A stretch of DNA of 53,617 nucleotides from Proteus sp. FME41 (GTDB lineage Bacteria; Pseudomonadota; Gammaproteobacteria; Enterobacterales; Enterobacteriaceae): NCBI RefSeq assembly GCF_014897315.1, contig NZ_JABUYL010000023.1, forward strand, positions 1-53,617. The letters run 5' to 3'. This document shows, piece by piece, positions 9,814 through 18,317 of this stretch. Each line of letters opens with the position of its first letter. Within the stretch, counting starts at the first letter, position 1. A program made the position numbers and the translations under genes. Under the pieces are notes generated by a model. It was not told the DNA's origin. It made no database searches and saw only the letters and a list, made by a program, of their open reading frames with translations.

Positions 9814-10668
9814 TTATTGTCTGGCTAATCGACTGATTTCTGGAACAAACTCACAATTACTACGCCAAGGATTGATATCTAATCCACCTCGTCGTGTATA
9901 TCTTGCATAAACGGTTAATGTTTTTGGCGAACAAAACTGCATGATATCGTGAAAAATTCGCTCAATACATTGTTCATGAAATTCATTATGTTGCCTAAAC
10001 GAGACTAAATAACGCAGTAATTTTTCACGATCAATTTTTTTGCCTTTATATCGGATAGCGACTGAGCCCCAATCTGGTTGATGGGTAATAAGGCAGTTTG
10101 ATTTTAACAGATGACTGACAAGGGTTTCCTCAACTTGAGTATCGGTTGTTGATTCGTTTAACCAATGTGCGTCAAATTCATAATGTTCAATTTCAATATC
10201 TTGTTCATCAATACACTCTCCAACAAAATCAACAATAGGTTGTGATGTAAAATGCGAAAGTGGATAAAGAGTCAGATTTACTTTGCCTTTAGCACAAGTC
10301 GTTAAATCATTAAGTAAGGTTTTCTCAACAATATCCCAACTTTCAAAGCGAGTTTGATTAAAACTATTGAGATATAATTTAAAGCTTTTAGATTCAATGA
10401 GATTTTCAGTTGTTGCGTCTAATTCAACATGACCAATCGCAACTTGTGGTAGACCTTTGCTATTAAGCCAAGAGAGTTCATACATTGTCCAAATATCACC
10501 ACCGTGAAAAGGTAAGTTTTCAGCAGTTAAAGAGAGCGAATCTCGATTTAGGCTACGAGGAACACCTTGCAATAATTTGGCATCGTAGTGATCATAATAT
10601 TGAGTTTCTTTGCCTAGAGATAATGCCTCAAGAGATTTATCGCCTTGATATAAAGACATAACTGACAT
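9814..10668 (-). CDS. queF: NADPH-dependent 7-cyano-7-deazaguanine reductase QueF
   Basis: A 284-residue bimodular (YqcD-long type) QueF that reduces preQ0 to preQ1 in queuosine synthesis. The active nucleophile is Cys192 in [16 protein letters not shown]. The NADPH-side motif [13 protein letters not shown] is at about residues 91-103. The gene is divergent from syd. I looked for a preQ1 riboswitch in the upstream region and saw none; a perfect palindrome lies there instead (10701-10726). Confidence 0.96.
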   Translation of the reverse strand: MSVMSLYQGDKSLEALSLGKETQYYDHYDAKLLQGVPRSLNRDSLSLTAENLPFHGGDIWTMYELSWLNSKGLPQVAIGHVELDATTENLIESKSFKLYLNSFNQTRFESWDIVEKTLLNDLTTCAKGKVNLTLYPLSHFTSQPIVDFVGECIDEQDIEIEHYEFDAHWLNESTTDTQVEETLVSHLLKSNCLITHQPDWGSVAIRYKGKKIDREKLLRYLVSFRQHNEFHEQCIERIFHDIMQFCSPKTLTVYARYTRRGGLDINPWRSNCEFVPEISRLARQ

Positions 10669-10700
10669 CCTAACGTTAACTGAAAATAAAAGAAGCTAAT

Positions 10701-10726
10701 TATACTATTGAAACTTTAATAGTATA
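10701..10726. promoter_or_regulatory. palindrome in the queF-syd divergent promoter region
   Basis: Arms TATACTATT and AATAGTATA are perfectly inverted around 8 bases. A minus-strand TATAAT (10699-10704) overlaps the left arm and is a plausible queF -10. The palindrome could therefore be an operator, or a hairpin in a transcript. No known regulator motif was recognised. Confidence 0.4.
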
Positions 10727-10814
10727 TGAATGCTTTATTTTTGATGCTCTGAATTAACTTCATAATCAGGTAACATAAACCTTAATTCTTATTTAATCGA
10801 TAAAGCTGATAACC

Positions 10815-11366
10815 ATGACTGAAAATATCTCCTCTGAATTAAAAGCCTTTACACAAAAATATATCGATTTATGGCAAGAAAAATCGGGCTTACCTCCTGC
10901 AAGTGCTGATCTTTATGGTGTTCCTTCTATTTGTATATCAAGAACAGGTGATGAAGTTGTTTACTGGCTACCCCAACCGTTTATGGGGACAGATAAGCTA
11001 GAAAAAGTTGAAAAAGCGATGGGAATAATCATTCGTCCTGAATTACATGATTACTTTACAACGCAATATGCAGGGGATATGCAGGTTTGCTTTCGAGGCA
11101 TCCATTTAAGTTTGATCCAAGTGTGGAGTGAAGAGGATTTTATTCGTTTGCAAGAAAATATTATTGGGCATTTAGTGACACAGAAACGACTTAAACTGAC
11201 GCCAACATTATTTATTGGTACAACAGATTCAGAAAACGAGATCATTTCAGTATGCAATGTTTCTGGTGAAGTGATTCTTGAAACTTTTGGAAAAAAGAAA
11301 AGAAATGTTTTAGCGGATAATTTATCGCTTTTCCTATCAGAATTAACTGCGGTATATAATGAGTAA
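10815..11366 (+). CDS. syd: SecY-interacting protein Syd
   Basis: A 183-residue cytosolic protein (E. coli Syd 181) that binds the SecY translocon and monitors its assembly. Family features include the N-terminal LKAFTQKYIDLWQ, GVPSICISR and the core PQPFMGTDKLEKVEKAMG. The start ATG has only a weak ribosome site. Its position between queF and a CsrB-type locus with yqcC matches the E. coli neighbourhood. Confidence 0.94.
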   Translation: MTENISSELKAFTQKYIDLWQEKSGLPPASADLYGVPSICISRTGDEVVYWLPQPFMGTDKLEKVEKAMGIIIRPELHDYFTTQYAGDMQVCFRGIHLSLIQVWSEEDFIRLQENIIGHLVTQKRLKLTPTLFIGTTDSENEIISVCNVSGEVILETFGKKKRNVLADNLSLFLSELTAVYNE

Positions 11367-11389
11367 TGTCATCTTTAAACTATTTTCGT

Positions 11390-11407
11390 TGTGAGATATA
11401 TCTTACA
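11390..11407. promoter_or_regulatory. UvrY-type inverted repeat upstream of the CsrB-like RNA
   Basis: TGTGAGATATATCTTACA is an 18-bp palindrome. It differs at only two central positions from the UvrY-binding repeat reported upstream of enterobacterial csrB (TGTGAGAGATCTCTTACA, from memory). It lies about 170 bases before the presumed RNA start, close to the spacing in E. coli. This suggests BarA-UvrY control of the downstream RNA. Confidence 0.65.
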
Positions 11408-11570
11408 AAAATAGCCTGTTTTTTTAGAAATTAAAGTTAAATAATGGCAATAAATTTGATTTGTTTAAGTAGAGCAATAAGTTATTAACACATTGTTTTT
11501 TCTTATAGATATCATATTTATATTGTTTTTATTTTGTGGGTTGTTTAACTAACCAATTATTGGCATTCTA

Positions 11571-11768
11571 CGTCCACCAACGAAGGAACTGTTTGGTGGC
11601 CGATATAATGTTAAGTAATCGAGGGTGCAGGAGATAGGATATTTCCATTAATGCAGATACAGACTTAGTCACAGGGATAGAATAAAACGGTCTTGCTTGG
11701 ATGCATAAGTGTTGTACAGACAACTATTTTTCTTGTCTAAAAGGAGTTTCGGCTCCTTTTATTTTTTT
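11571..11768 (+). ncRNA. csrB: CsrB-like CsrA-sequestering RNA
   Basis: The syd-yqcC gap is the csrB position in E. coli. A transcript of about 190-200 nt is suggested between a weak promoter (TTGTTT 11541-11546, CATTCT 11564-11569) and the terminator at 11739-11768. Six GGA motifs are visible (near 11585, 11630, 11637, 11675, 11699, 11743). The first sits in the loop of a stem CCACCAA/TTGGTGG (11574-11599). This is far fewer than the roughly twenty of E. coli CsrB. The UvrY-type palindrome upstream supports the call; the 5' end is a guess. Confidence 0.55.
11739..11768 (+). terminator. intrinsic terminator of the CsrB-like RNA
   Basis: The stem AAAAGGAG/CTCCTTTT closes a TTTCGG loop and is followed by A then seven Ts. 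It is a textbook intrinsic terminator, 66 bases before yqcC, and shows that a transcript ends here which is not syd or yqcC mRNA. Confidence 0.9.
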
Positions 11769-11833
11769 ATTTGTTTTCTGCTATTCCATCCCAATGTTAT
11801 CCTTATTCATAGATTTTATATAAGGAATAACAA

Positions 11834-12157
11834 ATGACACCCGAACACCACATTCTCGCAAAATTACGCTTGATCGAAGGCGAGATGAAGAATATTGAGC
11901 TATGGCAAGCAGAATCTCCAACTGAAAAAGCATTTGAAAGCACAGAGCCTTTTTGTATTGACACGATGAGTGCTCTCGAATGGTTACAGTGGGTATTAAT
12001 TCCTCGGTTGTCATCGATGATTGAACGCGGTATGTCATTACCAAGCGAATTCTCTATTACGCCTTATTATGAAGAAGCATTTAAAGATGATGAAAGTCGT
12101 AACTTTGCTGATTTACTCAATCATTTGCGTGAACTTGACGCTATGTTTAAATCGTAA
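11834..12157 (+). CDS. yqcC: YqcC family protein (DUF446)
   Basis: A 107-residue cytosolic protein of the DUF446 family (E. coli YqcC 109); the role is unknown. The conserved core is DTMSALEWLQWVLIPRL, followed by the C-terminal LNHLRELDAMF. AAGGA lies 8 bases upstream of the ATG. It is 8 bases before truC and clearly co-transcribed with it. Confidence 0.93.
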   Translation: MTPEHHILAKLRLIEGEMKNIELWQAESPTEKAFESTEPFCIDTMSALEWLQWVLIPRLSSMIERGMSLPSEFSITPYYEEAFKDDESRNFADLLNHLRELDAMFKS

Positions 12158-12165
12158 GGTAGACA

Positions 12166-12930
12166 ATGTTAGATATTATTTATCAGGATGAATATCTTAT
12201 TGCGGTGAATAAACCCGCAGGTTGGCTTGTTCACCGCAGTTGGTTAGATAGGCACGAAACGGTGTTTGTGATGCAAACAGTGAGAGATCAAATAGGGCAA
12301 CATGTTTTCCCTGTTCATCGCTTAGACAGACCTACATCGGGTGTATTATTAATGGCACTTTCATCCGATGTTGCGAGAATACTTTCTCAATATTTTGAAC
12401 AGCATAAAACAGAAAAAATCTATCATGCGGTTGTTAGAGGGTATGTTGAAGAGGCGCTAGTGATTGATAGCCCGCTAGTGGAAGAACAAGATAAAATAGC
12501 TGATAAATTTGCTACTCAACCTCCAAAAATTCAAGAATGTGTGACGCATTGCCAGCCATTAGCGACAGTTGAAAAAGACGTGGCGATTGGACGCTATCTG
12601 ACATCACGATTTAGCCTATTAGAATTACGCCCTGAAACAGGCCGTAAACATCAATTACGCCGTCATATGACTCATATTCGTCACCCTATTATTGGTGATA
12701 CTGCTCATGGGGATTTACGTCAGAACCGCGGTGTTGTAAACAATTTTCAATCTCATCGCTTGATGTTACATGCAAGCCATCTAAACTTAATTCATCCTAT
12801 TACCTTGCAGCCGCTTAATTTGACCGCTCAATGGGATTTGCCTTGGCAACATCTTATTAATCAATTTGGTTGGCGTGGATTAAGACCTGAATTAGAGCAG
12901 TATGGTGACGATTTATCTCATCATTTTTAA
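12166..12930 (+). CDS. truC: tRNA pseudouridine(65) synthase TruC
   Basis: A 254-residue RluA-family enzyme (E. coli TruC 260) that makes pseudouridine at position 65 of tRNAs. The catalytic aspartate is Asp54 in HRLDRPTSG. LRPETGRKHQLRRHM is the conserved C-terminal motif. In E. coli yqcA follows; here ptsG and an orphan gene intervene. Confidence 0.96.
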   Translation: MLDIIYQDEYLIAVNKPAGWLVHRSWLDRHETVFVMQTVRDQIGQHVFPVHRLDRPTSGVLLMALSSDVARILSQYFEQHKTEKIYHAVVRGYVEEALVIDSPLVEEQDKIADKFATQPPKIQECVTHCQPLATVEKDVAIGRYLTSRFSLLELRPETGRKHQLRRHMTHIRHPIIGDTAHGDLRQNRGVVNNFQSHRLMLHASHLNLIHPITLQPLNLTAQWDLPWQHLINQFGWRGLRPELEQYGDDLSHHF

Positions 12931-12965
12931 TTCCTTTCTTATTTTAATATTACTTTCAAATGGTG

Positions 12966-12999
12966 ACTATCAAGGCTTTTTTACTTAAGTCTTGATAGT
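12966..12999 (+). terminator. inverted repeat after truC, possible terminator
   Basis: Perfect 9-bp arms ACTATCAAG and CTTGATAGT enclose 16 bases that include a T6 run. No T tract follows the second arm, so termination is uncertain. The rest of the 300-base truC-ptsG gap holds only the ptsG control sites. Confidence 0.4.
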
Positions 13000-13077
13000 T
13001 TGCGCAAATTTAAAGTTAATTTTAACTATCTGTAAAATATATAATTCTATTAATTGATCTGATCACATGTAATGAAA

Positions 13078-13131
13078 CGTGACAGCTATCATGTATTCAT
13101 TAAGCGATTTATTTTATGATGTGAAATAAAT
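13078..13131. promoter_or_regulatory. candidate CRP site and Mlc/NagC-like operator upstream of ptsG
   Basis: CGTGA-N6-TCATG at 13078-13093 matches 7 of 10 positions of the CRP half-sites. Twenty bases on, a perfect palindrome has arms ATTTATTT (13107-13114) and AAATAAAT (13124-13131) around 9 bases. It resembles the TTATTT...AAATAA form of Mlc/NagC operators. CRP and Mlc are the known regulators of ptsG in E. coli. The assignment is by pattern only; the 9-base spacing was not checked against known sites. Confidence 0.45.
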
Positions 13132-13231
13132 AAGGCTTATCATTAGATAAGTTTATGAGATGAGACCCACACTACTTTAAACACATAAAAAACTTATAAC
13201 ATATAAAACCCACATTCCGGGAGTCTGCTTG

Positions 13232-14677
13232 ATGTTTAAAAACCTATTTGTTGTTTTACAAAAAATCGGAAAGTCCTTGATGTTACCGGTATCTGTACTG
13301 CCTATTGCCGGTATTTTATTAGGGGTTGGTTCCGCTGATCTTTCATGGATCCCCTCTTCTGTTTCTCAAGTTATGGCGGAAGCGGGGGGCTCTGTTTTCT
13401 CTAATATGCCTCTTATTTTTGCTATTGGTGTTGCGTTAGGTTTTACCAATAATGATGGGGTATCAGCACTTGCTTCAGTTGTGGCTTACGGCATCATGTC
13501 TAAAACCATGATTGTAGTTGCTCCTTGGGTTTTGGGTCTTACACCTGCGGAAATCGAGGCTCAACATTTGACGGATACTGGGGTGCTAGGCGGAATTATT
13601 GCCGGTATTATTGCAGCTTCCATGTTTAACCGTTTTTATCGGATTAAATTACCTGAGTATCTAGGTTTCTTTGCGGGTAAACGCTTTGTCCCTATTATTT
13701 CAGGTTTAATTGCTATTTTCATTGGTATTATCTTAGCGTTTATTTGGCCTCCTATCGGTACTGCTATCCAACGTTTTTCTGAATGGGCTGCATATCAAAA
13801 CCCTGCTGTTGCTTTCGGTATTTATGGTGTTGTAGAGCGTGCATTAGTGCCATTTGGTTTACACCACATCTGGAATGTGCCATTCCAAATGCAAGTGGGT
13901 GAATATGTAAATAGTGCAGGGCAAGTATTCCACGGTGATATACCTCGCTATATGGCTGGTGACCCAACTGCGGGTATGTTGTCTGGTGGTTTCTTATTTA
14001 AAATGTTTGGTTTACCTGCTGCGGCCATTGCGATTTGGCATTCAGCACGCCCTGAGAATCGTGTAAAAGTGGGTGGTATTATGATTTCTGCGGCATTAAC
14101 TGCCTTTTTAACAGGGATCACAGAGCCTATTGAATTCTCATTTATGTTTGTTGCACCGATTCTTTATGTTATCCACGCTATTTTAGCAGGCTTAGCATTT
14201 GTTATTTGTATCTTGTTAGGTATGCGTGATGGTACAAGTTTCTCTCATGGCTTAATTGACTTTATCGTATTAAGTGGCAACAGCAGTAAACTGTATCTGT
14301 TCCCAATTATTGGCATACTTTATGCGATAACGTATTATTCTATTTTCCGCTTTTTAATCGTTAAACTAAATTTGAAAACTCCAGGTCGTGAAGTTGAAGA
14401 TAAAAATGCTAAACAGGCCGATAGAAGTGCAATGGGGCAATCTTTAGTTAACGCTTTTGGAGGAAAGGATAATATTAGTAGCTTAGATGCGTGTATTACT
14501 CGTTTACGTATTGGTGTTAAAGAAATTGAAAAAGTCGATCGTGATGAATTAAAACGACTAGGTGCTGCTGGTGTTGTGGTCGTTGGCTCGGGTATTCAAG
14601 CAATTTTTGGCCCTAAATCAGATAATCTCAAAACTGAAATGGATGAATATATTCGGTCTTTGGATAAAGCTGAATAA
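13232..14677 (+). CDS. ptsG: PTS glucose-specific transporter EIICB
   Basis: A 481-residue membrane permease (E. coli PtsG 477) that imports glucose while phosphorylating it with phosphate from EIIA-Glc. The IIC domain starts [19 protein letters not shown] and carries the substrate motif [13 protein letters not shown] linker with LKTPGRE leads to the IIB domain with the phosphorylated cysteine (near residue 420) in LDACITRLR. The start is ATG 13232, with GGGAG 8 bases upstream; the in-frame TTG just before it is rejected. The gene sits between truC and yqcA, not at its E. coli locus. A terminator follows. Confidence 0.96.
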   Translation: MFKNLFVVLQKIGKSLMLPVSVLPIAGILLGVGSADLSWIPSSVSQVMAEAGGSVFSNMPLIFAIGVALGFTNNDGVSALASVVAYGIMSKTMIVVAPWVLGLTPAEIEAQHLTDTGVLGGIIAGIIAASMFNRFYRIKLPEYLGFFAGKRFVPIISGLIAIFIGIILAFIWPPIGTAIQRFSEWAAYQNPAVAFGIYGVVERALVPFGLHHIWNVPFQMQVGEYVNSAGQVFHGDIPRYMAGDPTAGMLSGGFLFKMFGLPAAAIAIWHSARPENRVKVGGIMISAALTAFLTGITEPIEFSFMFVAPILYVIHAILAGLAFVICILLGMRDGTSFSHGLIDFIVLSGNSSKLYLFPIIGILYAITYYSIFRFLIVKLNLKTPGREVEDKNAKQADRSAMGQSLVNAFGGKDNISSLDACITRLRIGVKEIEKVDRDELKRLGAAGVVVVGSGIQAIFGPKSDNLKTEMDEYIRSLDKAE

Positions 14678-14700
14678 TGAATAGTATTCTTTAATTATAA

Positions 14701-14738
14701 AAAAACACGCTTAATTTTATTATTAAGGGTGTTTTTTT
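14701..14738 (+). terminator. intrinsic terminator of ptsG
   Basis: The stem CACGCTTAAT / ATTAAGGGTG (one G-G mismatch) with a 6-base loop is followed by seven Ts, and is preceded by an A run that could extend pairing. It separates ptsG from the AT-rich orphan downstream. Confidence 0.85.
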
Positions 14739-14816
14739 ATATTCTCCATTATGTGTATTAATTTTTTTTTGAAATTATTAATCATTATTTTCATGTATTT
14801 TTTATCATAATTTATA

Positions 14817-16319
14817 ATGATGAGAGTAAAAATAATGAAAGTATTATCTTATGGTTTTAATAAAATATTATCCTTGCATGATAAAAAAGAAAATATTGGT
14901 TTTTTATTGTCGAATAAAATAATAAATTCAGAAAATAGTTTATCTGAAAATGATTTTTCTATTTTAAAGAATAAGCATAAATGTATTTATATTGATAAAA
15001 ATATTATTGTTAATATAGGGAATGAATTAAGATGTGTTATTGATTGTTATGTGAAAGATAACCCACGTCATTTGGAGAAAATTAATGCAGCTAAAAATAA
15101 AATAAATCAAATAGTAGATAAAGAAATGTCGTTGAGTAAAATAAGTGATTCTATTAATTATATAATCAATGAAACAAATTCTACGACATTTAAAAATAAA
15201 ATTTTTGATAATAAAAATATTAATTTTTTTCTTGATAGGAATATATTTTCAAAAACTAAAGTTAAGTCTGTTGATAAATTGATTAAAAAATTAAAAACCA
15301 AAACTATAGAATTAAATGAAGGTTGTAATTTTCCTTTTAAATTAAATGATCATGATATGATTTTAGTTAAACTTGGTGGTATAAAAGTGGCTAAAAATAA
15401 TGTTGATATTAAAATTGTGGATGACACACTAATAAATAGTAAGGGTATCATTAAAGAAACAAATAAAAATAAAGGGTTAAATAATTATAGGGTGACATTT
15501 TGTGAATTTGAAATATTATTTAACTTTCTTAGTGATAATATTAATAAATTATATAAAACAGCAATTAAATATAACAAATTTATAGACCTTGAAAAAAATA
15601 GTCATTTTTTAAGCTTTGAAAATGATAATAAAGAATTGCTCGGGAATATTAGAGAGTTACTTCAAGTAAATAAGGGTATCCTTTCTGCTGCTGAAAAATC
15701 ATGTGAAAAATATTCTTATTTTAATGATAATTATAAAAATTTAAATTTGTTTCATCAACGTTATGTTAATAATCTTAATTTTCGTATTTTAGAAGAAAAA
15801 AAACAGTATGAATTGTTAGAAAAAATAAAGAAAGTAGAATCGAACACAGAATCTTTAGATTTGGAATTAAAACGAGTAAAACCTTTTTCTGAGCTTTATG
15901 ATGAATATGAAAATAAAATAAGAAATTTAGTTTCCAACTTAGTACCAAGTGAAAAGAAAATTAGTTGTGATTCAATAGATAAAATCAAAAAAAAATTAAA
16001 TGAATGCGAGAAATTAATTGATATTTGTATAAAAAGAAAGAGAACAGGTTTTTTATTTAAAGTATGTCGCTTTTTTTCTTTTTGGAAAAAGAATGATTCT
16101 ACTAAATTATTAACTGAATATAAAAATAACATTAATAAATTGTCATCTTATCTTGATTCATATGAGGAAGTACAACATAAGTATTTTTCTATTAATGAAG
16201 TTTGTCTGATTACAACATCAATACTATCAAAAATAAATAATCCTAAAGGTTTAATAAGTTATTTATATGGTGAAAGTAGCATGTGGGGGGATTTTAAAAA
16301 ATCTCTTTTTGAAAAATAG
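14817..16319 (+). CDS. AT-rich orphan protein of unknown function
   Basis: A 500-residue protein that I do not recognise. It is very rich in Lys, Asn and Ile, and by eye the gene has only about a quarter G+C, far below its neighbours, with heavy use of AAA, AAT and ATA codons. No signal peptide and no true membrane segment are seen, apart from a short hydrophobic patch around 411-423 (TGFLFKVCRFFSFW). Residues about 255-410 look helical and probably coiled-coil, with Leu/Lys/Glu-rich heptad-like stretches. The N-terminal half is mixed. A TATAAT overlaps the first ATG (14813-14818), so ATG 14835 (MKVLSYGF, preceded by GAGAG) may be the true start. It stands alone, and its composition suggests horizontal transfer. 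Confidence 0.75.
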   Translation: MMRVKIMKVLSYGFNKILSLHDKKENIGFLLSNKIINSENSLSENDFSILKNKHKCIYIDKNIIVNIGNELRCVIDCYVKDNPRHLEKINAAKNKINQIVDKEMSLSKISDSINYIINETNSTTFKNKIFDNKNINFFLDRNIFSKTKVKSVDKLIKKLKTKTIELNEGCNFPFKLNDHDMILVKLGGIKVAKNNVDIKIVDDTLINSKGIIKETNKNKGLNNYRVTFCEFEILFNFLSDNINKLYKTAIKYNKFIDLEKNSHFLSFENDNKELLGNIRELLQVNKGILSAAEKSCEKYSYFNDNYKNLNLFHQRYVNNLNFRILEEKKQYELLEKIKKVESNTESLDLELKRVKPFSELYDEYENKIRNLVSNLVPSEKKISCDSIDKIKKKLNECEKLIDICIKRKRTGFLFKVCRFFSFWKKNDSTKLLTEYKNNINKLSSYLDSYEEVQHKYFSINEVCLITTSILSKINNPKGLISYLYGESSMWGDFKKSLFEK

Positions 16320-16408
16320 AAATTTAAATTTATTGAGAATAAAATAAATTTATTATATGTTTTAAGCTATTTTATTAGTTTTTAAATTAATTAAGTGGAT
16401 TAAATATT

Positions 16409-16852
16409 ATGGCTAAAGTCGGTATTTTTGTAGGCACAGTTTATGGCAATGCGTTAGCGGTTGCTGAAGAGGCTCAACGTATTTTACTTGAGCACAATCA
16501 TCAAGCTAATGTCTATGAAGAAGGTACTCTTGTGGATTGGGAGAAATATTCGACAGTGCTTGTAATAACATCAAGCACAGGACAAGGTGACCTACCGGAT
16601 ACAATCGCACCTCTATATCATGAACTGCATGATAGTGTGGGTTATCAGCCAAATCTAAGTTATGGCTTAATCGCTTTAGGTGACAGCAGCTATGACCATT
16701 TTTGTGGCGCAGGTATGCAATTTGAAGAGTTACTTCAAGAACATCAATCAAAGCGTATTGGTGAAATACTCAAAATAGACGGTATGGATGTCGCTGAGCC
16801 AGAAGTATTTGCAATAGATTGGCTTGAAAATTGGACTAATCTGTTAGGTTAA
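16409..16852 (+). CDS. yqcA: flavodoxin-like protein YqcA
   Basis: A 147-residue flavodoxin-fold protein (E. coli YqcA 149) expected to bind FMN and carry electrons. The phosphate-binding loop is near the N-terminus (FVGTVYGNALAVAEEA). TSSTGQGDLPD and LGDSSYDHFCGAG are the FMN ring-contact segments. In E. coli it follows truC directly; here it is separated by ptsG and the AT-rich orphan, and has its own AT-rich leader. A strong terminator follows. Confidence 0.95.
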   Translation: MAKVGIFVGTVYGNALAVAEEAQRILLEHNHQANVYEEGTLVDWEKYSTVLVITSSTGQGDLPDTIAPLYHELHDSVGYQPNLSYGLIALGDSSYDHFCGAGMQFEELLQEHQSKRIGEILKIDGMDVAEPEVFAIDWLENWTNLLG

Positions 16853-16914
16853 ATAGAAAAATAACTCAATAAATTTAATTAATTAACAAAATAATGAACA
16901 AGGTATTCTATTCT

Positions 16915-16963
16915 AAAAATACCGCTTATTTCTGTTTTATACAGTAAATAAGCGGTATTTTTT
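16915..16963. terminator. bidirectional terminator between yqcA and yaeH
   Basis: A long near-perfect hairpin: AAATACCGCTTATTT (16917-16931) pairs with AAATAAGCGGTATTT (16946-16960), with CTGT/ACAG continuing inside. T runs flank it on both strands. It serves the two convergent genes, at the point where E. coli synteny switches from the yqcA region to the yaeH-dapD region. Confidence 0.92.
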
Positions 16964-17001
16964 ACAAAACTGACATACATATTAGCTAAAATTATCTGTT
17001 A

Positions 17002-17388
17002 CTAACGGCGAGTCAATTTTTCTAAATCTGCTTCAATTTCAGCAATTTTATTTGCGACCACATGCTCAAGGTGACGCAAGTCGTCTAGGATTTTATGTTT
17101 TAAATCGACTTCTACTTGGTCTTGTTGGCAAATTTGATCTAATTCTTCAATGACATAACGTAAGTTAGTATTGATTTCATTGACTTCTTTAAAACCTTGT
17201 CCTGATTGTCCATCAGAAATCGTTTTACGTTGACGCGGATATTTAAATTTTACGCTTTTTGCAAAAAACTCACCTTTGTCTTTGCGAAAATAGATTTTTA
17301 AAATATCGTTGTTAGCTTCTTGGCGTAGGGTATAGCGGTCAATATCTTCAGGATGCGGGATCCCTAAATTTTTTAAATTATCGTACAT
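17002..17388 (-). CDS. yaeH: UPF0325/DUF3461 family protein YaeH
   Basis: A 128-residue cytosolic protein nearly identical in layout to E. coli YaeH (128 residues): [10 protein letters not shown] at the start, [22 protein letters not shown] and the C-terminal [14 protein letters not shown]. The function is unknown. It follows dapD on the minus strand after 70 bases, in the same order as in E. coli. Confidence 0.95.
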   Translation of the reverse strand: MYDNLKNLGIPHPEDIDRYTLRQEANNDILKIYFRKDKGEFFAKSVKFKYPRQRKTISDGQSGQGFKEVNEINTNLRYVIEELDQICQQDQVEVDLKHKILDDLRHLEHVVANKIAEIEADLEKLTRR

Positions 17389-17458
17389 ATATTGGCACCT
17401 GATAGAAAGATAAGTGAAAGAATAGCGAACAGAATTAATTCTATCCGCTGTTCTTATA

Positions 17459-18283
17459 TTAGTCGATAGTTCTTAACAATTCATTAATACCCACTTTTCC
17501 ACGCGTTTTTGCATCAACTTTTTTCACAATCACGGCGCAGTAAAGACTGTAGCTTCCATCTTTGGAGGGTAAATTGCCTGACACGACAACTGAGCCCGCA
17601 GGGACTCGGCCATAATGCACTTCGCCAGTTTCTCTGTCATAAATCTTGGTACTTTGACCAATATAAACGCCCATTGAAATAACTGCGCCTTCTTCAACAA
17701 TAACGCCTTCAACAATTTCAGATCGAGCGCCAATAAAGCAGTTATCTTCAATAATGGTTGGGTTTGCTTGTAGGGGTTCTAAAACACCGCCAATTCCCAC
17801 ACCACCAGAGAGGTGAACATTTTTGCCAATTTGAGCACATGAACCGACCGTTGCCCATGTATCCACCATGCTACCTTCATCAACATAAGCACCAATATTA
17901 ACGTAAGAAGGCATCAAAACCGTGTTACGTGCAATATAAGCTCCTTGTCTAACAGCGGCTGGAGGGACAATACGAAAACCTTCTTTTTCAAAACGAGCTT
18001 GGTCATAATCAGCAAACTTCATTGGCACTTTGTCAAAATAACGGCTTTCGCTACCTTCTATCACTTGATTGTGATTAATGCGAAAAGAGAGTAGAACCGC
18101 TTTTTTTAACCATTGATGAGTCACCCACTGACCGTTAAATTTTTCTGCAACGCGTAGTTTTCCGCCATCTAGCAATGCAATAACGCGATTAATGGCATCA
18201 CGAATATGAGGCTCAACGTTATTAGGTGTGATATCTGCACGATGTTCAAAGGCGTTATCAATAATAGATTGTAATGCTTGCAT
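17459..18283 (-). CDS. dapD: tetrahydrodipicolinate N-succinyltransferase
   Basis: A 274-residue trimeric enzyme (E. coli 274) transferring succinyl from succinyl-CoA to tetrahydrodipicolinate in lysine and meso-diaminopimelate synthesis. The left-handed beta-helix hexapeptide region runs over about residues 105-240 ([37 protein letters not shown]). The start is ATG 18283; an in-frame TTG just before it would add one residue. It follows glnD after 34 bases. Confidence 0.97.
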   Translation of the reverse strand: MQALQSIIDNAFEHRADITPNNVEPHIRDAINRVIALLDGGKLRVAEKFNGQWVTHQWLKKAVLLSFRINHNQVIEGSESRYFDKVPMKFADYDQARFEKEGFRIVPPAAVRQGAYIARNTVLMPSYVNIGAYVDEGSMVDTWATVGSCAQIGKNVHLSGGVGIGGVLEPLQANPTIIEDNCFIGARSEIVEGVIVEEGAVISMGVYIGQSTKIYDRETGEVHYGRVPAGSVVVSGNLPSKDGSYSLYCAVIVKKVDAKTRGKVGINELLRTID

Positions 18284-18317
18284 CAATAGTATTTCCTATA
18301 TGTATTGTCGTGGGTTC

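Noticed and set aside
10669-10814. preQ1 riboswitch upstream of queF
   Set aside because: No preQ1-I or -II type stem with the A-rich tail is visible on the queF strand.
14817-16319. Orphan as a known effector or toxin
   Set aside because: Composition alone suggests transfer, but no catalytic motif, secretion signal or partner gene is visible, so no function is assigned.
17424-17449. Imperfect palindrome between dapD and yaeH as a terminator
   Set aside because: The central 12 bases are self-complementary with no loop, and no T tract follows; it may be chance in AT-rich DNA.
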